Shown one piece after another: positions 1-9,415 of a stretch of 28,585 nt of DNA. Origin of the DNA: Candidatus Elulimicrobium sp. (lineage in GTDB: Bacteria; Patescibacteriota; Minisyncoccia; Moranbacterales; UBA9337); the NCBI GenBank assembly GCA_020722485.1, contig DYKS01000001.1, forward strand, positions 37,977 through 66,561. Reading direction: 5' to 3'. Made by a program: the position numbers and the translations under genes. Positions within the stretch are counted from its first letter, which is position 1, and the number at the start of each line of letters is the position of its first letter. The notes under the pieces are model-generated. The model worked only from the letters and a program-made list of their open reading frames with translations. It did no database searches and was not told the DNA's origin.

Positions 1-138
1 AAAAGAAAAAGTCCCATTTATTAAGCCAAGAAATTATCGGTTTTTATATTACAAATACAAAAAAGAAAGATGCTCTAGATTTTTATTAATTTGTTTAAAC
101 TTATACTTATAACAAATAATCAAATAAAAACCAAGTTG

Positions 139-2679
139 CTAAGGATTTGTTTTCGGTGTAAGTTCCGGCGCTGGAGTTTGAAAATTAGACTCTACCGGCG
201 CCACTTCTTCCGCTGTCGCTGAAGGTTCAACCAGCGCGGACGGCATTGGTTTTTGCGCTTCTAAATTACTGATTCCATTTCTCAAATTATCAATCATTTT
301 TTTCAATATTTCTTTCAAATCTTTTTGATTTTCCGGTAAAATTTCAGCGGCTTTCTCATATTCTTTTATGGCTTCTTCATTGTTTTTATTTTTTTCATTA
401 AGCACTCCTAATCCATAATGCGCGTCAGCATTTTTTTCATCTAAAGAAATAACACGACGGAAAATATCTCCCGCTATTTTACGTCCGTCCTCGGTATCTT
501 TCTTCAGATAAAGAAATCCCAAAGTCAAAAAATAATTAGAATTAGAAGCGTAAGTGTACACCACTGCTTTGTTCATATTTTCAATAGCCGCGTCTAAATT
601 ACCCAAAGCATCTTGAGTCACCGCCACATAATAATATCCCGGATCATATTGTTTTTTCTTTTCTATTGATTTATTGAAATATTCTAGCGCTTTTTTTAGC
701 TCTGCCTCACGCGCTTCTTTTTCTTTTTCAGAAGATTTTAAAGCCGCTTCTTTCATTCTTATTTGTCCCAATTTTACATCAAAAAGAGGATTCTGCGGCT
801 CTAATTCCGCGGATCGTTTATAATAATCTTCCGCTAAATGACCGATATCAGGCACATACAAGCTGGCATTTTCATATATTTGCGCCAAAGCTTCCGCCAT
901 CACTATATTATTTTTCAACAAGTCATATCCTTTTTGCGAAGCCGCAATGGAAAAATTAAGATAATTGGTAATTTTATTCAAATCTTGATCTTCTTTTTTC
1001 TTTTCTGAAATTTCCCGATTAGCCAATCTCATATATTCTTGTCCGATTTTTATTTGATAAATTCCTTCTCTGGGATTAAGGTTGGACGCTCTAAACATTT
1101 TTTCCAAAGGTTTTTCATCAGTAGAAACTAATTTTTCTCTTTGAGCTTTGGCCATCAAGGCATCCGCCATCCAAGTTTTTCCAATAAATACAAATAAATA
1201 AACCACGCCAACACTCACAGCCATAAACACAAAAGATAACGCCAAAGCGTATTGAGAAGAATATTTAAAAGAAAGACGCAGGGAAGGAATTTTTATTTCG
1301 CTTTCTTGGTATATGACACCCACCAGCAAAGCGCTCAAAAGCGCGATTAAAAACAAAATTGTCCCTTCTGTTGAACGCAAAGCGGAAAAAATAATTAACG
1401 TAACCACCGACGAAAAAATTCCCAGAGAATAAAATTTGTTTTTATCTCGATTTTTAATCAATAAGTAAAGACAAACATTAAGAAAAAGTAAAATCAAAAA
1501 AATAGTTACTACTGTTCCCGCTAAACCAATAGTGGATAAACTTTCAAAAAACATTCCCGAACCTTGAAAAAAACGGAACTGATAAAACATATTTTCATTA
1601 AAATACCGGGGACGAAAAAGAGAGAAAATATAACCATAATTTCCCGGACCAGCGCCTAAAAAAGCTTTTTCTTTCAAAGATTGAACTGCTATATCTTTAG
1701 AAATTTTATAATCCAAGCTTACTTCATTGGAAAATACTGAAGAAAAGCGAGAAGTATCGAACTGAGCTCGCGTCATCACTAATACCAAAAGAACAAAAAA
1801 CATCGCAAAAGGCAAAAATCCCCATTTCCCTTCAATTTTAACCAATTTGGATAAAATAAACATCAAGAAAAATCCAAATCCAATCAAAACTGCTGGCCAA
1901 TAAATAAAATTATGTAAAACTAAAATCAAAAATAAATCGGCTAAAATTAAAAAAAATAAGAGAAAATTTAAAACATCAAAAAAAATTTTAATGCTAGTGT
2001 TTCTATTTCGAAGAGAAAAATTATCACTGTTAATTTTTAAAATTAAAACCGCATAAATAGGAAGCAGAGCGGCTAAAAAAATTCCCAAACCCGAAGTGGT
2101 TGCGAAAAGATTAACAGGAATGAAAGAAGCGATTTGTTCAGGAAAAAAATGGACTTCAAAAATTGACAGAAAAGACCAAAGAATAAGTATAAATCCGGAA
2201 ATTGTCAAACCGCTGATTACCCAATAAAATCTTTTCCAATTAAAATTACTCAAAAAAACGTAATAAAAAATCAAAAACGCGGTAAAAGGCAAAAAACCGC
2301 GAGAAGGATCGCCGAAATAACCCCAAAAACTATGCCAACGATCAATAGAAAAAATAGAAGAAGCCAAAATAATCACCCACAAGATCAAAAGTGGAATATC
2401 TAACGACGTTCTTTTAACTTCCATTTCTTCTTCAATCACTCCTTTAGAAACCCATGCTACCAAAATCAAAAGAAACCAAAAATAAAAATAAATTTGCTTG
2501 TCAAAAACTACTCCTTGAAAACTTAAACCGGAAAAGAAAATCGGCACACCGAGAAAAATCATAAATAGCCCGAAAGTAATTACAAAATCCAAAATTCTAG
2601 CTGTCGTTTTTCGCTGAGAGCGAACAGGTATTGTATTAGCAGGATTGTTTTTCATTAAAAAAAATTTACTTTTTTCCAT
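139..2679 (-). CDS. O-antigen ligase-like polytopic membrane protein with C-terminal TPR domain
   Basis: The 846-residue product has two parts. Residues ~28-490 contain about a dozen hydrophobic segments, including a large loop near 320-380 with the GAGPGNYGYIFSLFRPRYF stretch typical of Wzy/WaaL (O-antigen ligase/polymerase) loops. Residues ~510-805 are soluble and helical with TPR-like repeats (for example the ALGNLDAAIENMNKAV and KNNEEAIKEYEKAAEILP motifs), followed by a Pro/Ala/Glu-rich tail. Such proteins join or polymerise lipid-linked glycans at the outer face of the membrane; the TPR part probably sits outside and holds partners. The gene ends in TAG and lies 106 bp downstream of enolase, so it may be separately transcribed. 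The ligase superfamily assignment is fairly secure. The substrate is unknown, and a cell-surface polysaccharide or S-layer glycan is an inference. Confidence 0.8.
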   Translation of the reverse strand: MEKSKFFLMKNNPANTIPVRSQRKTTARILDFVITFGLFMIFLGVPIFFSGLSFQGVVFDKQIYFYFWFLLILVAWVSKGVIEEEMEVKRTSLDIPLLILWVIILASSIFSIDRWHSFWGYFGDPSRGFLPFTAFLIFYYVFLSNFNWKRFYWVISGLTISGFILILWSFLSIFEVHFFPEQIASFIPVNLFATTSGLGIFLAALLPIYAVLILKINSDNFSLRNRNTSIKIFFDVLNFLLFFLILADLFLILVLHNFIYWPAVLIGFGFFLMFILSKLVKIEGKWGFLPFAMFFVLLVLVMTRAQFDTSRFSSVFSNEVSLDYKISKDIAVQSLKEKAFLGAGPGNYGYIFSLFRPRYFNENMFYQFRFFQGSGMFFESLSTIGLAGTVVTIFLILLFLNVCLYLLIKNRDKNKFYSLGIFSSVVTLIIFSALRSTEGTILFLIALLSALLVGVIYQESEIKIPSLRLSFKYSSQYALALSFVFMAVSVGVVYLFVFIGKTWMADALMAKAQREKLVSTDEKPLEKMFRASNLNPREGIYQIKIGQEYMRLANREISEKKKEDQDLNKITNYLNFSIAASQKGYDLLKNNIVMAEALAQIYENASLYVPDIGHLAEDYYKRSAELEPQNPLFDVKLGQIRMKEAALKSSEKEKEAREAELKKALEYFNKSIEKKKQYDPGYYYVAVTQDALGNLDAAIENMNKAVVYTYASNSNYFLTLGFLYLKKDTEDGRKIAGDIFRRVISLDEKNADAHYGLGVLNEKNKNNEEAIKEYEKAAEILPENQKDLKEILKKMIDNLRNGISNLEAQKPMPSALVEPSATAEEVAPVESNFQTPAPELTPKTNP

Positions 2680-2715
2680 AATATAATTTTTAAAACTATC
2701 TTTTTATTAACCTAT

Positions 2716-2742
2716 ACTATATTAAAAAATAAAAAATAGCAA
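2716..2742 (-). promoter_or_regulatory. possible sigma70-type promoter for the O-antigen ligase-like gene
   Basis: On the minus strand a TTGCTA (-35-like) is followed after 15 bases by TATAGT (-10-like), about 37 bases upstream of the start codon at 2679. The spacing is short and the region is very AT-rich, so this is only a candidate. Confidence 0.25.
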
Positions 2743-2785
2743 GGTAAACGAATTAAAATATTAATTTAGCTTATTTTGCTTAATA

Positions 2786-4042
2786 CTAGTTCATCTCTTG
2801 CGCGATTTGAAGCAAGCGATTGTATTTAGAGATACGTTCGCCTCGAGATAAAGAACCGGTTTTAATAAAATCAGCGCCAATCCCCGCTGCCAGATCGGCG
2901 ATAAAATCATCAGTAGTTTCTCCACTGCGATGGGAAACCACCGTTTTCAAATTATTTTCTTGCGCCAATTTAACAAATTCAATCGTTTCCGAAAGCGTGC
3001 CTATTTGATTTACTTTTACCAAAACACTATTACACGTTTTTTCCACTAGCGCTTTTTTTAATCGTTTTGAGTTAGTAACCAAATGGTCATCTCCGATAAG
3101 CATTATTGTATCTCCGATTTTTTCGTTCATTTTTTTCCAACCATCCCAGTCATCCTCCATTAATCCGTCTTCCACAGAAATTACGAAAAACTTATCTCGC
3201 CACTCTTTGTATAAATTAATTAATCCGTCTTTTTCTAAATCCACATTTTCCGGTTTCAACAAATAATGATCGTTGCTTTTGTCATAAAAAGAATTAGCCG
3301 CCACATCTAAACCGAGATTGATTTGTTCACCTAATTTATAACCGGCTTTAACAACGGCGGCGACAATAAATTCCAACGCTTTCGAGTTGCTTTCTAAATT
3401 GGGAGCAAAACCGCCTTCGTCTCCCACGGAAATTTTAAATCCGTCTTTTTGTAAAAGAGAACGCAAAGCATAAAAAATTTCGCTGCCAGCGCGTAATTGT
3501 TCGCAATATTCTCTGATACCGTTCGGAACAATTTTAAATTCTTGAACACTTAAACCAGAATCGCTATGTTCTCCTCCATTTAGAACATTAAACATTGGCA
3601 CAGTTTTAAATTTTTCACTCGAAAAACCAAATTTTTCGGCTATGTAACGATAAAGAGGAATTTTTTTTTCTCGCGCTACTGCTCTACAAACCGCCAAAGA
3701 AACACTCAAAATTGCGTTAGCGCCTAAACGAGATTTGTTTTCCGTCCCATCTAAATCACGCATTATTTCATCAATTTCCTCTTGATTTTCCGCTTCCATA
3801 CCAACCAACTTTTCTTTAATTTCTCCATTAACATTGACTACTGCTTTTAACACTCCTTTTCCGTTGTAACGAGAAGGATCGTTATCTCGCAATTCCCAAG
3901 CTTCAAAAGATCCAGTAGAAACGCCTGAAGGCACACTAGAGATACCTTTAATTCCGCTTTCCAATTCTACTTCTGTTTCCAAAGTAGGATTGCCACGAGA
4001 ATCTAAAATTTCACGCGCGACAATATTTTTTATTTTAGACAT
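2786..4042 (-). CDS. eno: enolase (phosphopyruvate hydratase)
   Basis: Converts 2-phosphoglycerate to phosphoenolpyruvate in the cytoplasm (lower glycolysis). The 418-residue length is normal. The expected catalytic and metal residues are visible: E168 and E209 (GDEGGFAPN), metal ligands D246, E291 (VEDGL) and D318 (GDD), K343 (LVKVNQIGT), the SHRSGET loop at 370-376, and K394. The usual GDDLFVTN reads GDDHLVTN, a mild variation. It lies downstream of pgk with a 104-bp gap. No GAPDH or phosphoglycerate mutase gene is in the window. The stop is TAG, which shows that amber is a genuine terminator in this genome. Confidence 0.97.
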   Translation of the reverse strand: MSKIKNIVAREILDSRGNPTLETEVELESGIKGISSVPSGVSTGSFEAWELRDNDPSRYNGKGVLKAVVNVNGEIKEKLVGMEAENQEEIDEIMRDLDGTENKSRLGANAILSVSLAVCRAVAREKKIPLYRYIAEKFGFSSEKFKTVPMFNVLNGGEHSDSGLSVQEFKIVPNGIREYCEQLRAGSEIFYALRSLLQKDGFKISVGDEGGFAPNLESNSKALEFIVAAVVKAGYKLGEQINLGLDVAANSFYDKSNDHYLLKPENVDLEKDGLINLYKEWRDKFFVISVEDGLMEDDWDGWKKMNEKIGDTIMLIGDDHLVTNSKRLKKALVEKTCNSVLVKVNQIGTLSETIEFVKLAQENNLKTVVSHRSGETTDDFIADLAAGIGADFIKTGSLSRGERISKYNRLLQIAQEMN

Positions 4043-4146
4043 AAATTTGTTTTTTTAAAAATTATTCTCAAAGATTAAAAGATTGTCTATTGAAAACCAC
4101 AAATAATTTCAACTAAATTTTAACATAAATCTAAAATTCAATAAAA

Positions 4147-5214
4147 TTAAACACTTATTGCTTCCAAACCAGGCATCGCTCCACCACTCAAAAAACATAA
4201 CATCGCTCCACCCCCAGTAGAAACAAAAGAAATTTTATCCATTATTTTCTCTTCTTCTAAAATCTGAACCGACTCTCCTCCACCCGCCACCGAAAACGCT
4301 TTTCGATTTTGAGTTATAGCGTGTAAAATTTTTCGCGTTCCTTGGTCAAAAGGAGATACTTCAAATTTGCCCAATGGGCCATTCCAGACAATTGTTTTTG
4401 CCTGAGCTATTTTTTCTTTAAATTCAGAAATAGTCTTCTCTCCAATATCCAAAAAATAACCGCGAAAATCCAGAGGTAAAATCACTCGCGAACCAAATTT
4501 AATTTTTTGCCTCAAGGCTTCCGCCGAAATTTTTCCTCCCACCAAAACGAAATCGTAATTTTTTTCAAATTCTCGAATCAAACTCAATTTGGTTTCAATT
4601 TTTGCTCCTCCAATAATTGCCACTGCCGGAGAGGAAGGATTTTCTTTAATCTTGCGCAAAATTTCCACTTCCTTTTGTAAGTGAAAACCAGCGTAGCCGG
4701 GCAAAAATTCTGTTACCGCCACCACGGAAGCATGTCGCCGATGACAAACGCTAAAAGCTTCGTTGACAAAAATATCAAAATTGCTAGCCAAAGCCCGAGA
4801 AAATTCTCTATCATTTTTTTCTTCTTCTTCATAAAAACGAATGTTTTCCAAAAGCGCCACTTGTCCGGCTGAAAATTTTTCCAATTCTTTTTTTATCACA
4901 TTGGCGTCAGCGGATGGAATAAATTTTAATTTAACACCCAAAATCCTTTCTAAATCGCCAAGCAAAGGACGAAAAGAAAAACGATGATGCACTTCCTGTT
5001 CCCCGCTAAAATTTTTTTTATCTACTCTTCCCAAATGGGAGACTAACACCAAACGTGTTCCGGGATATTTTAAAATGTGTTTTATCGTTTCACGAACGGA
5101 CTTTATTTTGTATTCTTCTTTAAATTCTCTATTTTGCGTCATAACATTAAAATCCGCGCGCAATAAAATTTTTTTATTTTCCAAATTAATTTCTTGTATT
5201 TTTTTTAGTTTCAT
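4147..5214 (-). CDS. pgk: phosphoglycerate kinase, short and divergent
   Basis: Makes ATP and 3-phosphoglycerate from 1,3-bisphosphoglycerate. Family marks are LLRADFNV (18-24), SHLGR (59-63), the GGAK...K lysine pair in IIGGAKIETK, WNGPLGKFE, VAGGGE and the C-terminal STGGGA. The protein has 355 residues, roughly 40 fewer than usual. Two changes stand out. The arginine of the RI..A.PTI motif (Arg38/39 of yeast and human enzymes, important for catalysis) aligns without gaps to K36. The GGGD motif, whose Asp helps bind the nucleotide metal, reads GGGE. The start ATG lies 38 bp after mraY with no Shine-Dalgarno, so the two are probably co-transcribed. Identity is secure; full activity is less so. 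Confidence 0.92.
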   Translation of the reverse strand: MKLKKIQEINLENKKILLRADFNVMTQNREFKEEYKIKSVRETIKHILKYPGTRLVLVSHLGRVDKKNFSGEQEVHHRFSFRPLLGDLERILGVKLKFIPSADANVIKKELEKFSAGQVALLENIRFYEEEEKNDREFSRALASNFDIFVNEAFSVCHRRHASVVAVTEFLPGYAGFHLQKEVEILRKIKENPSSPAVAIIGGAKIETKLSLIREFEKNYDFVLVGGKISAEALRQKIKFGSRVILPLDFRGYFLDIGEKTISEFKEKIAQAKTIVWNGPLGKFEVSPFDQGTRKILHAITQNRKAFSVAGGGESVQILEEEKIMDKISFVSTGGGAMLCFLSGGAMPGLEAISV

Positions 5215-5252
5215 ATTTACAATATTTCCCAGTTTTTTAGTTTTTTAATCTT

Positions 5253-6350
5253 TTATTCCATTCCCAAAATACCAATAATAAGTCCAATAACAGACAACAG
5301 AATAGTAAAAATCCAAGCGCGCATTGTCACTTTCGGTTCTGGCCAACCTTTGGCTTCGAAATGGTGATGGAGTGGCGCCGCTAAAAAAATTTTTCTTTTA
5401 AAAAATCTCTTGCTAACCAATTGAATCGCCACACTACTTGACTCCAAAAAATAAATAAAAGTGATTACAAAAAAAGGAATGATAGAATTACTCAACATCG
5501 CCACTACGCCCAAAGTTGTGCCTAAAGAAACCGCGCCGGTGTCTCCCATAAAAAAACGCGCCGGATAAATATTAAACCACAAAAAAGCCAACAACGCGCC
5601 GGCAACAGCCGAACAGAAAGCCGACAAATCCACTTTGTTTTGCAAAAAAGCAATAACAGCAAAAGAAGAAAACGCCATAAATAATATTCCTCCATTCAAT
5701 CCGTCTAATCCATCAGTTTCATTGGAAGATATAGCCGCGTAAAGAATAACAAAAATAAAAAGCGGAATATACCAAATTCCAATAAAAAAATCGCCCGAAG
5801 CTGGAATATGCAACTGATCCCAGCCCAATTTATAATAAAACCACCACGCGCCCAACCCGGCTATCATAAATAACCACCAAAAACGCATCAGAAATCGCAT
5901 TCCTCCTCCTTTATTTTTTCCCCAGCCGCGAACACTCATAACATCATCAAAAAGTCCTAATATTCCGGCCGCCACCAAAGCAAAAAGCGCTAGCCATACT
6001 TGCGAACGGCTTAAAAAATCCAAACGAGCGATAAAATTGGTATTTGTCCAAGAAGCAATTACCGGGAAAAAATAATGAGACGCTAGCGCCAATAAAAAAA
6101 CCGTCACCCAAATCACTACTCCGCCCATTGTCGGCGTTCCTGATTTAGAAGCGTGTAAACGGTTAACGAAAGTTAATTTTTTTCCATCAACAGAATGTTC
6201 TTTAATTTTAATACCAATTTTGTACCGATAAAGAAAATTAGTCCACAAAGGAATCAAAGAAAAAGCCAATAAAAAAGCCACTAATCCCGTTGCAAGAACT
6301 TTCAAAATATTGATAACTTCCGGAATTGTTTGTATTTGCGCTATTTGCAT
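5253..6350 (-). CDS. mraY: phospho-N-acetylmuramoyl-pentapeptide-transferase
   Basis: Integral membrane enzyme that moves phospho-MurNAc-pentapeptide from UDP onto undecaprenyl phosphate, making lipid I. The 365-residue polytopic protein carries the family signatures: the Asp pair D135-D136 (LGLFDDV), N210 and D213 in NETDGLDGLNGG, D270 in FFMGDTGA, and the HHH motif 328-330 in PLHHHFE. About ten transmembrane segments are visible. It sits between a D,D-carboxypeptidase gene and pgk rather than in a dcw cluster, so it has been separated from mur/fts genes. It implies that this organism makes peptidoglycan. Confidence 0.96.
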   Translation of the reverse strand: MQIAQIQTIPEVINILKVLATGLVAFLLAFSLIPLWTNFLYRYKIGIKIKEHSVDGKKLTFVNRLHASKSGTPTMGGVVIWVTVFLLALASHYFFPVIASWTNTNFIARLDFLSRSQVWLALFALVAAGILGLFDDVMSVRGWGKNKGGGMRFLMRFWWLFMIAGLGAWWFYYKLGWDQLHIPASGDFFIGIWYIPLFIFVILYAAISSNETDGLDGLNGGILFMAFSSFAVIAFLQNKVDLSAFCSAVAGALLAFLWFNIYPARFFMGDTGAVSLGTTLGVVAMLSNSIIPFFVITFIYFLESSSVAIQLVSKRFFKRKIFLAAPLHHHFEAKGWPEPKVTMRAWIFTILLSVIGLIIGILGME

Positions 6351-6428
6351 ATATGTTAAATTAATTTTTGAAACTTGCGCAACTTGTTATTTTTTAAGTT
6401 ATCAAAATTAATTTTACTTAAACCATTA

Positions 6429-7463
6429 TCATTTCCATTCGTATGATTGAAATGCCCAGTCAAACATTGTTTTAATGTCCTGCCAACGATAAGGATCGTC
6501 CAAAACCACTGCCACTATTCGATGTTTTTTTGTATCATCGGAAGCGCCCATTAAAAGAGAATAACCAGCCAAAGGAGTAAAACCGGTTTTCCCGCCCAAA
6601 TAATCGTGATCCTCTCCTAATAAACGATCGGTATTAAATATTTCGTGAGCATATTTTCCATCGGTTGAATAAATCGTTTTGTTAGGAAAACGCATAATAT
6701 CCCAAATAATTTTATAATTCATTGAATATGCTCCAATTCTAGCAATATCATAAGCCGTGGAATAACATTGACTTTCTTGTCCCTCTATTTCTAAACCGGA
6801 AGGAGTGCAAAAGTAAGAATCATTTAACCCTATTTCTTTTGCTTTTTCATTCATCATTTTTACAAAATTGTCTATAGAACCGCCGCCAACATATTTTCCC
6901 AACGCCGTCGCCGCGTCATTGGCGCTGTTCATCAACATTGCTTCCAAAAGAGAACGAACGGAAATCTTTTCTCCAACTTTTAGTCTTTCTCCAATACAAT
7001 AACCAGAACGCGGACAACCAATACGCGTTCCTTCAGTATAAATTGAATCTTCATCGATAACAACCTCTTCGTCTAGATCGGAAACATTTTCTACCACTAA
7101 AATTGCTGTCATTATTTTTGTTAAAGAAGCGATTTGCCGCTTTTCTTTGCCATTATTGTAATGAAGCAATGTCCCTGAATCAACATCCAAAATTACAGAA
7201 GCGTGGGCGCCGGAAATTACCAAATCAGAAAATCCTTCTTTTCTGATTGGCACAAAATGAGTGATATTAAACAAATTTCCTTTGGAAAATAAATTCTGTT
7301 GTTTACCACTCATTTCACCCAAAACTTCTCCTGAATGATAATTTACTTCTTCTTCCGTCAAAGTTTTTTCTTTTTCAAAAAAAGAAAAAAACCCGCGCGC
7401 GTGCGCTAAAGCTAAAAATAAAAAAGGTAAAAAAGTAACAGTAAAAATAAATTTTCGTTTCAC
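6429..7463 (-). CDS. D-alanyl-D-alanine carboxypeptidase (peptidase S11, low-mass PBP)
   Basis: Trims the terminal D-Ala from peptidoglycan stem peptides outside the membrane. The three active-site motifs are present: SLTK at 113-116 (nucleophile S113), SAN at 180-182 and KTG at 292-294. Residues ~5-22 form a hydrophobic signal or anchor segment after MKRK. The protein stops at 344, soon after the catalytic fold, so the C-terminal beta domain and amphipathic anchor of DacA/PBP5 are missing and the N-terminal segment probably tethers it. The start codon is GTG at 7463 and the stop is TGA. It lies 40 bp after speD and 78 bp before mraY, consistent with a cell-wall pairing with mraY. Confidence 0.93.
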   Translation of the reverse strand: MKRKFIFTVTFLPFLFLALAHARGFFSFFEKEKTLTEEEVNYHSGEVLGEMSGKQQNLFSKGNLFNITHFVPIRKEGFSDLVISGAHASVILDVDSGTLLHYNNGKEKRQIASLTKIMTAILVVENVSDLDEEVVIDEDSIYTEGTRIGCPRSGYCIGERLKVGEKISVRSLLEAMLMNSANDAATALGKYVGGGSIDNFVKMMNEKAKEIGLNDSYFCTPSGLEIEGQESQCYSTAYDIARIGAYSMNYKIIWDIMRFPNKTIYSTDGKYAHEIFNTDRLLGEDHDYLGGKTGFTPLAGYSLLMGASDDTKKHRIVAVVLDDPYRWQDIKTMFDWAFQSYEWK

Positions 7464-7503
7464 TTTTTTGTTGTTTGTTTACAGAAAAAATTTTTCCAAA
7501 AAA

Positions 7504-7899
7504 TTAAGCGATATTGCGAATAGGATAACGAGTGCCTCTTTTAATAAAATTAGTTTCTACATCCTCCAATAAAAATTTCTCTTTTAAATATTTAATAACA
7601 AAATCCACATCCATTCCGTTGCGACAAGTATAAACATCAGCTGACAAAAAACGACGCCCGGGAAAAGTATGTAAACTAATATGACTTTCAGCAATGACTA
7701 CAAATCCACTCCAACCGCCTGGATCTTTTTTATCGTTTTCTGGAGCGAAATAAACTACTGGTTTCGCTAATTTTTTCATCTCTAAAAGAGTGGGCAGTTC
7801 ATTTAAAATGTCCTCCACTAACTTTTTGTCATTTAACTTGGACGCGTCTCCGCGATAACCATCTAAAGTTAAATGCTCGCCAAAATTAACAGTTTCCAT
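7504..7899 (-). CDS. speD: SpeD-family pyruvoyl decarboxylase (AdoMet decarboxylase homologue)
   Basis: The 131-residue proenzyme of the small prokaryotic AdoMetDC class cleaves itself between E71 and S72; S72 becomes the pyruvoyl cofactor. The motif ESHISLHTFPG has S72 and H77, and C92 follows in VYTCRNG. The spacing (5 then 15 residues) matches Ser63/His68/Cys83 of the Thermotoga enzyme. AdoMet decarboxylase feeds spermidine synthase, but no speE is visible here. Some SpeD homologues, including CPR ones, are known to decarboxylate ornithine or arginine instead, so the substrate is uncertain. The gene lies 21 bp after scpB and 40 bp before the carboxypeptidase, probably in one transcript. 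Confidence 0.88.
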   Translation of the reverse strand: METVNFGEHLTLDGYRGDASKLNDKKLVEDILNELPTLLEMKKLAKPVVYFAPENDKKDPGGWSGFVVIAESHISLHTFPGRRFLSADVYTCRNGMDVDFVIKYLKEKFLLEDVETNFIKRGTRYPIRNIA

Positions 7900-7920
7900 A
7901 TTTTTTTAAAAAATAAAAAA

Positions 7921-8472
7921 TTATTCAGAAAAATTATTTTTCTTTTTATTTTTGTCGTTTTGAGCCATTATAGCATATTCTGGCAATTCTTCAATACTTC
8001 CCAAACCTAGCTTTTTGAGAAAATCAAAACTTGCTTTATACAAGTAACCGCGCCCGCCAAAAGAATTTTCTTCTTTTTCCACCAATCCTCGCAAAGCCAA
8101 ATTGCGTAAAACAAAAGCAGAATTTACTCCGCGAAAAGATTCTATTTCCGCGCGAGAAAGCGGACCCCGATAAGCTACAATAGCCAATGTTTCCAACGCG
8201 GCAGCACTTAGAGAGGAATTTTCTTCTTCTTTGATTATTTTTTCTACAAAAGAACCATTTTCCGGCGCGCTTACCGCTTGAACGGATTTTTCCTGTACGA
8301 TAATATGAATACCTCGTTTTTTTTCTTTTAATTCCTTCTGCAGTTCTTTAACCGCTTTTTCACTTTGATCGACAGAGACGCCGATAATTTTTGCCAAAGA
8401 AGAAATTTTCACCGGTTCCCCGCTCACAAAAAGCAAACTTTCAATAATAGATTTAATTTTTTCCCGCTCCAT
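7921..8472 (-). CDS. scpB: segregation and condensation protein B
   Basis: ScpB binds ScpA and the SMC ATPase to form the bacterial condensin that organises the chromosome. The 183-residue product has the tandem winged-helix pattern: an N-terminal helix-rich half (IIESLLFVSGEPVKISSLA) and the conserved ALETLAIVAYRGPLSRAEI segment at ~92-110, followed by VNSAFVLRNLALRGLVEK. The C-terminus is Lys/Asn-rich. It lies downstream of scpA, separated by 176 bp that contain a degenerate palindromic repeat. The repeat may weaken or regulate the coupling. Assignment is secure from the motif and the neighbour. Confidence 0.95.
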   Translation of the reverse strand: MEREKIKSIIESLLFVSGEPVKISSLAKIIGVSVDQSEKAVKELQKELKEKKRGIHIIVQEKSVQAVSAPENGSFVEKIIKEEENSSLSAAALETLAIVAYRGPLSRAEIESFRGVNSAFVLRNLALRGLVEKEENSFGGRGYLYKASFDFLKKLGLGSIEELPEYAIMAQNDKNKKKNNFSE

Positions 8473-8553
8473 AAAAAATTTATAAATTAAACTTACGCTT
8501 TTAATTTATCATTCTACATTTGATGCGAAATATACACGCAAAAAATAAACATA

Positions 8554-8578
8554 GATTCCCATCTGCGCGGGAATGACA
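8554..8578. repeat. degenerate REP-like palindrome (GATTCCC...GGGAATGACA)
   Basis: The inverted arms ATTCCC and GGGAAT enclose eight bases and are flanked by G...GACA, as in the widespread GTCATTCCCGC/GCGGGAATC hairpin repeats. A related, better preserved copy occurs at 15902-15955. It lies in the scpA-scpB spacer. Confidence 0.55.
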
Positions 8579-8648
8579 TAAAAATGTAATTTTCTTATCA
8601 AATATATAAGTCCTAAAATTATTTATATTATTTGCTCATAACACTCAA

Positions 8649-9350
8649 TTAGTCAATAATTATTTTAATATCTTTGAATAAATCTTCTTGTTTTACTTGA
8701 ATAATTCTTCGTTTAACCATTTCCAATATCGCTAAAAAAGAAACAACGACTTCAACTTTATCATTCGCTTCTCTAGTTAACTCAAAAAATGAAGTTTCTA
8801 CTTTTGTTAGCAATTTTTCCTGTAAATATTCTATTTTCTTTTCTAAACTAATCACTTCTTGCCAAGTTTCTTCTTCTAATTTTTCCGGCAAAGAAATTTC
8901 TTCTAATTTTTTCTTAAAAACCGCTAATAATTTTCCCGCAGTCAAATCTTCTGGAAAAGAAAAAACAACTGGCGTATTGCTGAAACTTTCGCGGGAAAAA
9001 CTCTGGCGTCGCGCGCTAATCATCTTTCCCAAAAGCACGGAAATTTCTTTGAATTTTTTGTATTCATCTAGTTTTTGTTCCAAATTTTTAATTTCATCCT
9101 CTTCTTCTTCGTCTAAAACTAAAAAGGGAAGCAACTCCTTGGATTTAATGAGAATTAATTTAGACGCTACCGCTAAAAAATCAGCTAGATGGGCTAATTC
9201 AATATTTTCTTTTTTTTCTAAATATTCCAGGTAGTCGTCCGCGATTTCCGCTAGACTTATTCTGGTTATGTTCATCTTCTTTTTTTCTATTAAATCCAAA
9301 AGCAAATCTAACGGACCATTAAAATATTCTTTTTTTAGTTGGTAATTCAT
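8649..9350 (-). CDS. scpA: segregation and condensation protein A (kleisin)
   Basis: ScpA is the kleisin that bridges the SMC heads and recruits ScpB. The 233-residue protein begins with the diagnostic FNGPLDLLLDLIEKKKMNI block, followed by EIADDYLEYL and LADFLAVASKLILIKSKELLP. The centre (~85-200) is highly charged and probably coiled or helical. The C-terminal winged helix ends with VSFLAILEMVKRRIIQVKQ. It precedes scpB on the same strand. An smc gene is not in the window. No Shine-Dalgarno is seen at the start. Confidence 0.95.
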   Translation of the reverse strand: MNYQLKKEYFNGPLDLLLDLIEKKKMNITRISLAEIADDYLEYLEKKENIELAHLADFLAVASKLILIKSKELLPFLVLDEEEEDEIKNLEQKLDEYKKFKEISVLLGKMISARRQSFSRESFSNTPVVFSFPEDLTAGKLLAVFKKKLEEISLPEKLEEETWQEVISLEKKIEYLQEKLLTKVETSFFELTREANDKVEVVVSFLAILEMVKRRIIQVKQEDLFKDIKIIID

Positions 9351-9415
9351 TGTTTATCTGCAAGAATTTTTTAATTATTGTTTATACTCTTTAATTTAGC
9401 AAACAATATTTTAAC

